A model generated the notes under the pieces. It searched no databases, was not told the origin of the DNA, and worked only from the letters and a program-made list of their open reading frames with translations. Positions 29,201 through 30,346 of a stretch of DNA of 30,346 nucleotides are shown in pieces. The translations under genes and the position numbers were made by a program. Position 1 is the stretch's first letter, and the number at the start of each line of letters is the position of its first letter. The stretch covers positions 1 through 30,346 of the forward strand of contig CAXKVV010000938.1 of the NCBI GenBank assembly GCA_964058805.1, read 5' to 3'. This DNA comes from Schoenoplectus triqueter (Eukaryota > Streptophyta > Magnoliopsida > Poales > Cyperaceae).

Positions 29201-30346
29201 TGAGTATCAAATAATTAATATCAACTATTCTTAAGTTTTATTTCCTAATGAATATGCAAGTATGCTTTAATTATTTTCCTTTTTACATCAATTATTTTTT
29301 TATCGTTGCACTTGGAAAAATAAATAAGGGAGCTAATGTATTGATGTCACTATTGATGTTATTAATGTACATTATTTATAAGTATGCATTCATCATAATT
29401 CGTCTAATATACATAATAACTAATAAGACATCTATTATGCATCAGAAATTATTTTAATATGTATCACAATTCACAAGTCATCTAATATGTATAATAAAAT
29501 ATCAAATATACATCATAAATCACATGATTTGTGTCATAAATCTATGTGTTCATAGATAAATTTATGTGATATTACAATTTAGAATTTAGAAAGACACATC
29601 TTCTTTCTTCTTCCTTCATATGTCCGGTGTCCCACTATTTTTTTTTGTTCTTTTTGTTTTACTAAATAAATGTAATGATGTGCGAGTGGAAGTGAGATCA
29701 ATTAAAATTTCATTTCCCGCCAGTCCCACCTCATAACCTCTCAATCTCATTTACCGCCGCTCACCCCTCATTACTCATAACCCCTCTCTCTCTTATATGT
29801 CTTCTTTCACGTCTACCACCGATAAGCATCAACCCCTATCAGAGGGCTGCCTAATCTCTCCATCTATTCGCTCCAGTTTTTCTCTCCACTGCGCACCACT
29901 TATGTGTTCTTGGAGAGTTCAAGCCTACATATTAGGTAAACTAATTACTAACCCAATTTATTTTCAGATGTTTTCACTTTTTGAGTAATATGTACTAGTT
30001 GAAATTGGGGTTAAGTGGAGAATTCGGATTTTTTTTTAGTTAAGTGATTTAAGTTCGTTTGCAAAGTATTTGATTAATTGCCTAAATGAATTTTGGTAAT
30101 TTCTTCAACAATAATTCTCCCACCAGTTGGTAATCAGGACACATGCTAGTGCATATAGTTTTTCTTTAATTGTGTTGTTGAAGGTTTTGTAAGTTCAGAA
30201 TAGAGCATAATCTTTAAAACGAAGAACTTTTAAAGAATATATATTTTAATTTTCATCAATGAGAGCCAGGAATTGCCCCCAAAACCGTCAGGTGAAATTT
30301 TGGGGTAGGGCTGCTTTCCATCCATGGCACGGTTGCCAAAGCTGAG
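29201..30346. other. AT-rich region and right edge, no gene supported
   Basis: 29201-29580 is AT-rich. 29590-29930 is pyrimidine-rich (CCGCC, CTCTCTCTCTT), resembling a plant 5' UTR or promoter; a 63-residue frame at 29797-29988 runs into a GTAAAC donor-like site at 29937 but has no recognisable product. 30255-30346 is richer in GC and might be the edge of an exon, but the frame is short on both strands and I cannot name it. Confidence 0.3.

Noticed and set aside
29797..29988. 63-residue Ser-rich frame in a pyrimidine-rich stretch
   Set aside because: No recognisable product. It could be a first exon or 5' UTR, but nothing decides it.
1..30346. CRISPR arrays, bacterial-type operons, rRNA or tRNA genes
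   Set aside because: None seen; the window is plant nuclear DNA, and the regularly spaced repeats are transposon-derived tandem copies.

Overview
This is a plant (angiosperm) nuclear genomic window. The evidence is a plant-specific MCA-type gene with a spliced exon, intronless L-type lectin receptor kinase (LecRK) genes, a Ty1-copia element primed by initiator-Met tRNA, a plant LINE fragment, Helitron-like elements and several fold-back MITE-like elements, all in very AT-rich DNA. I cannot assign a genus.

Layout. (1) 1-1061, minus strand: the first exon and the start of the second exon of an MCA (Mid1-complementing activity) family gene that runs off the left edge. (2) 2483-8222: a decayed LecRK kinase fragment split by a complete but dead Ty1-copia element (2859-8119) with two LTRs, primer-binding site, polypurine tract and an exact 5-bp target-site duplication (TTTTG). 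(3) 8234-9960: a probable LTR of a second copia element and a 5'-truncated LINE reverse-transcriptase fragment, both reading on the minus strand. (4) 9960-16740: mostly non-coding, with two small exon-like pieces (12761-13086), a CACTA-like short element, a long (A/T)-only low-complexity block and two long inverted repeats. (5) 17320-19449: the one clearly intact gene, a 709-residue LecRK with all kinase catalytic residues. (6) 20040-22027: a minus-strand gene fragment with its 3' region, a broken LecRK C-terminal copy on plus, and a small two-exon minus-strand gene model whose 5' end carries an 8-bp repeat out of frame. (7) 22052-23829: Helitron-like elements in opposite orientations with a nested fold-back element. 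(8) 23939-24690: a LecRK lectin-domain pseudogene ending next to a CACTA-type terminus. (9) 25181-29200: Helitron-like elements arranged head to tail, with about 1.8 kb of the array tandemly duplicated. (10) 29200-30346: AT-rich DNA with no gene I can support.

Taken together the window is a LecRK cluster (one intact gene and three relics at different stages of decay) broken up by transposons. LecRKs are surface receptors that couple an extracellular legume-type lectin domain to a Ser/Thr kinase, and the intact copy has two W-box cores close upstream. I see no new multi-gene system. The best leads are an Asp-to-Asn change at a residue reported as essential in MCA channels, the Helitron tandem duplication, the near-perfect 124-bp-arm hairpin, and the unidentified spliced gene fragments.
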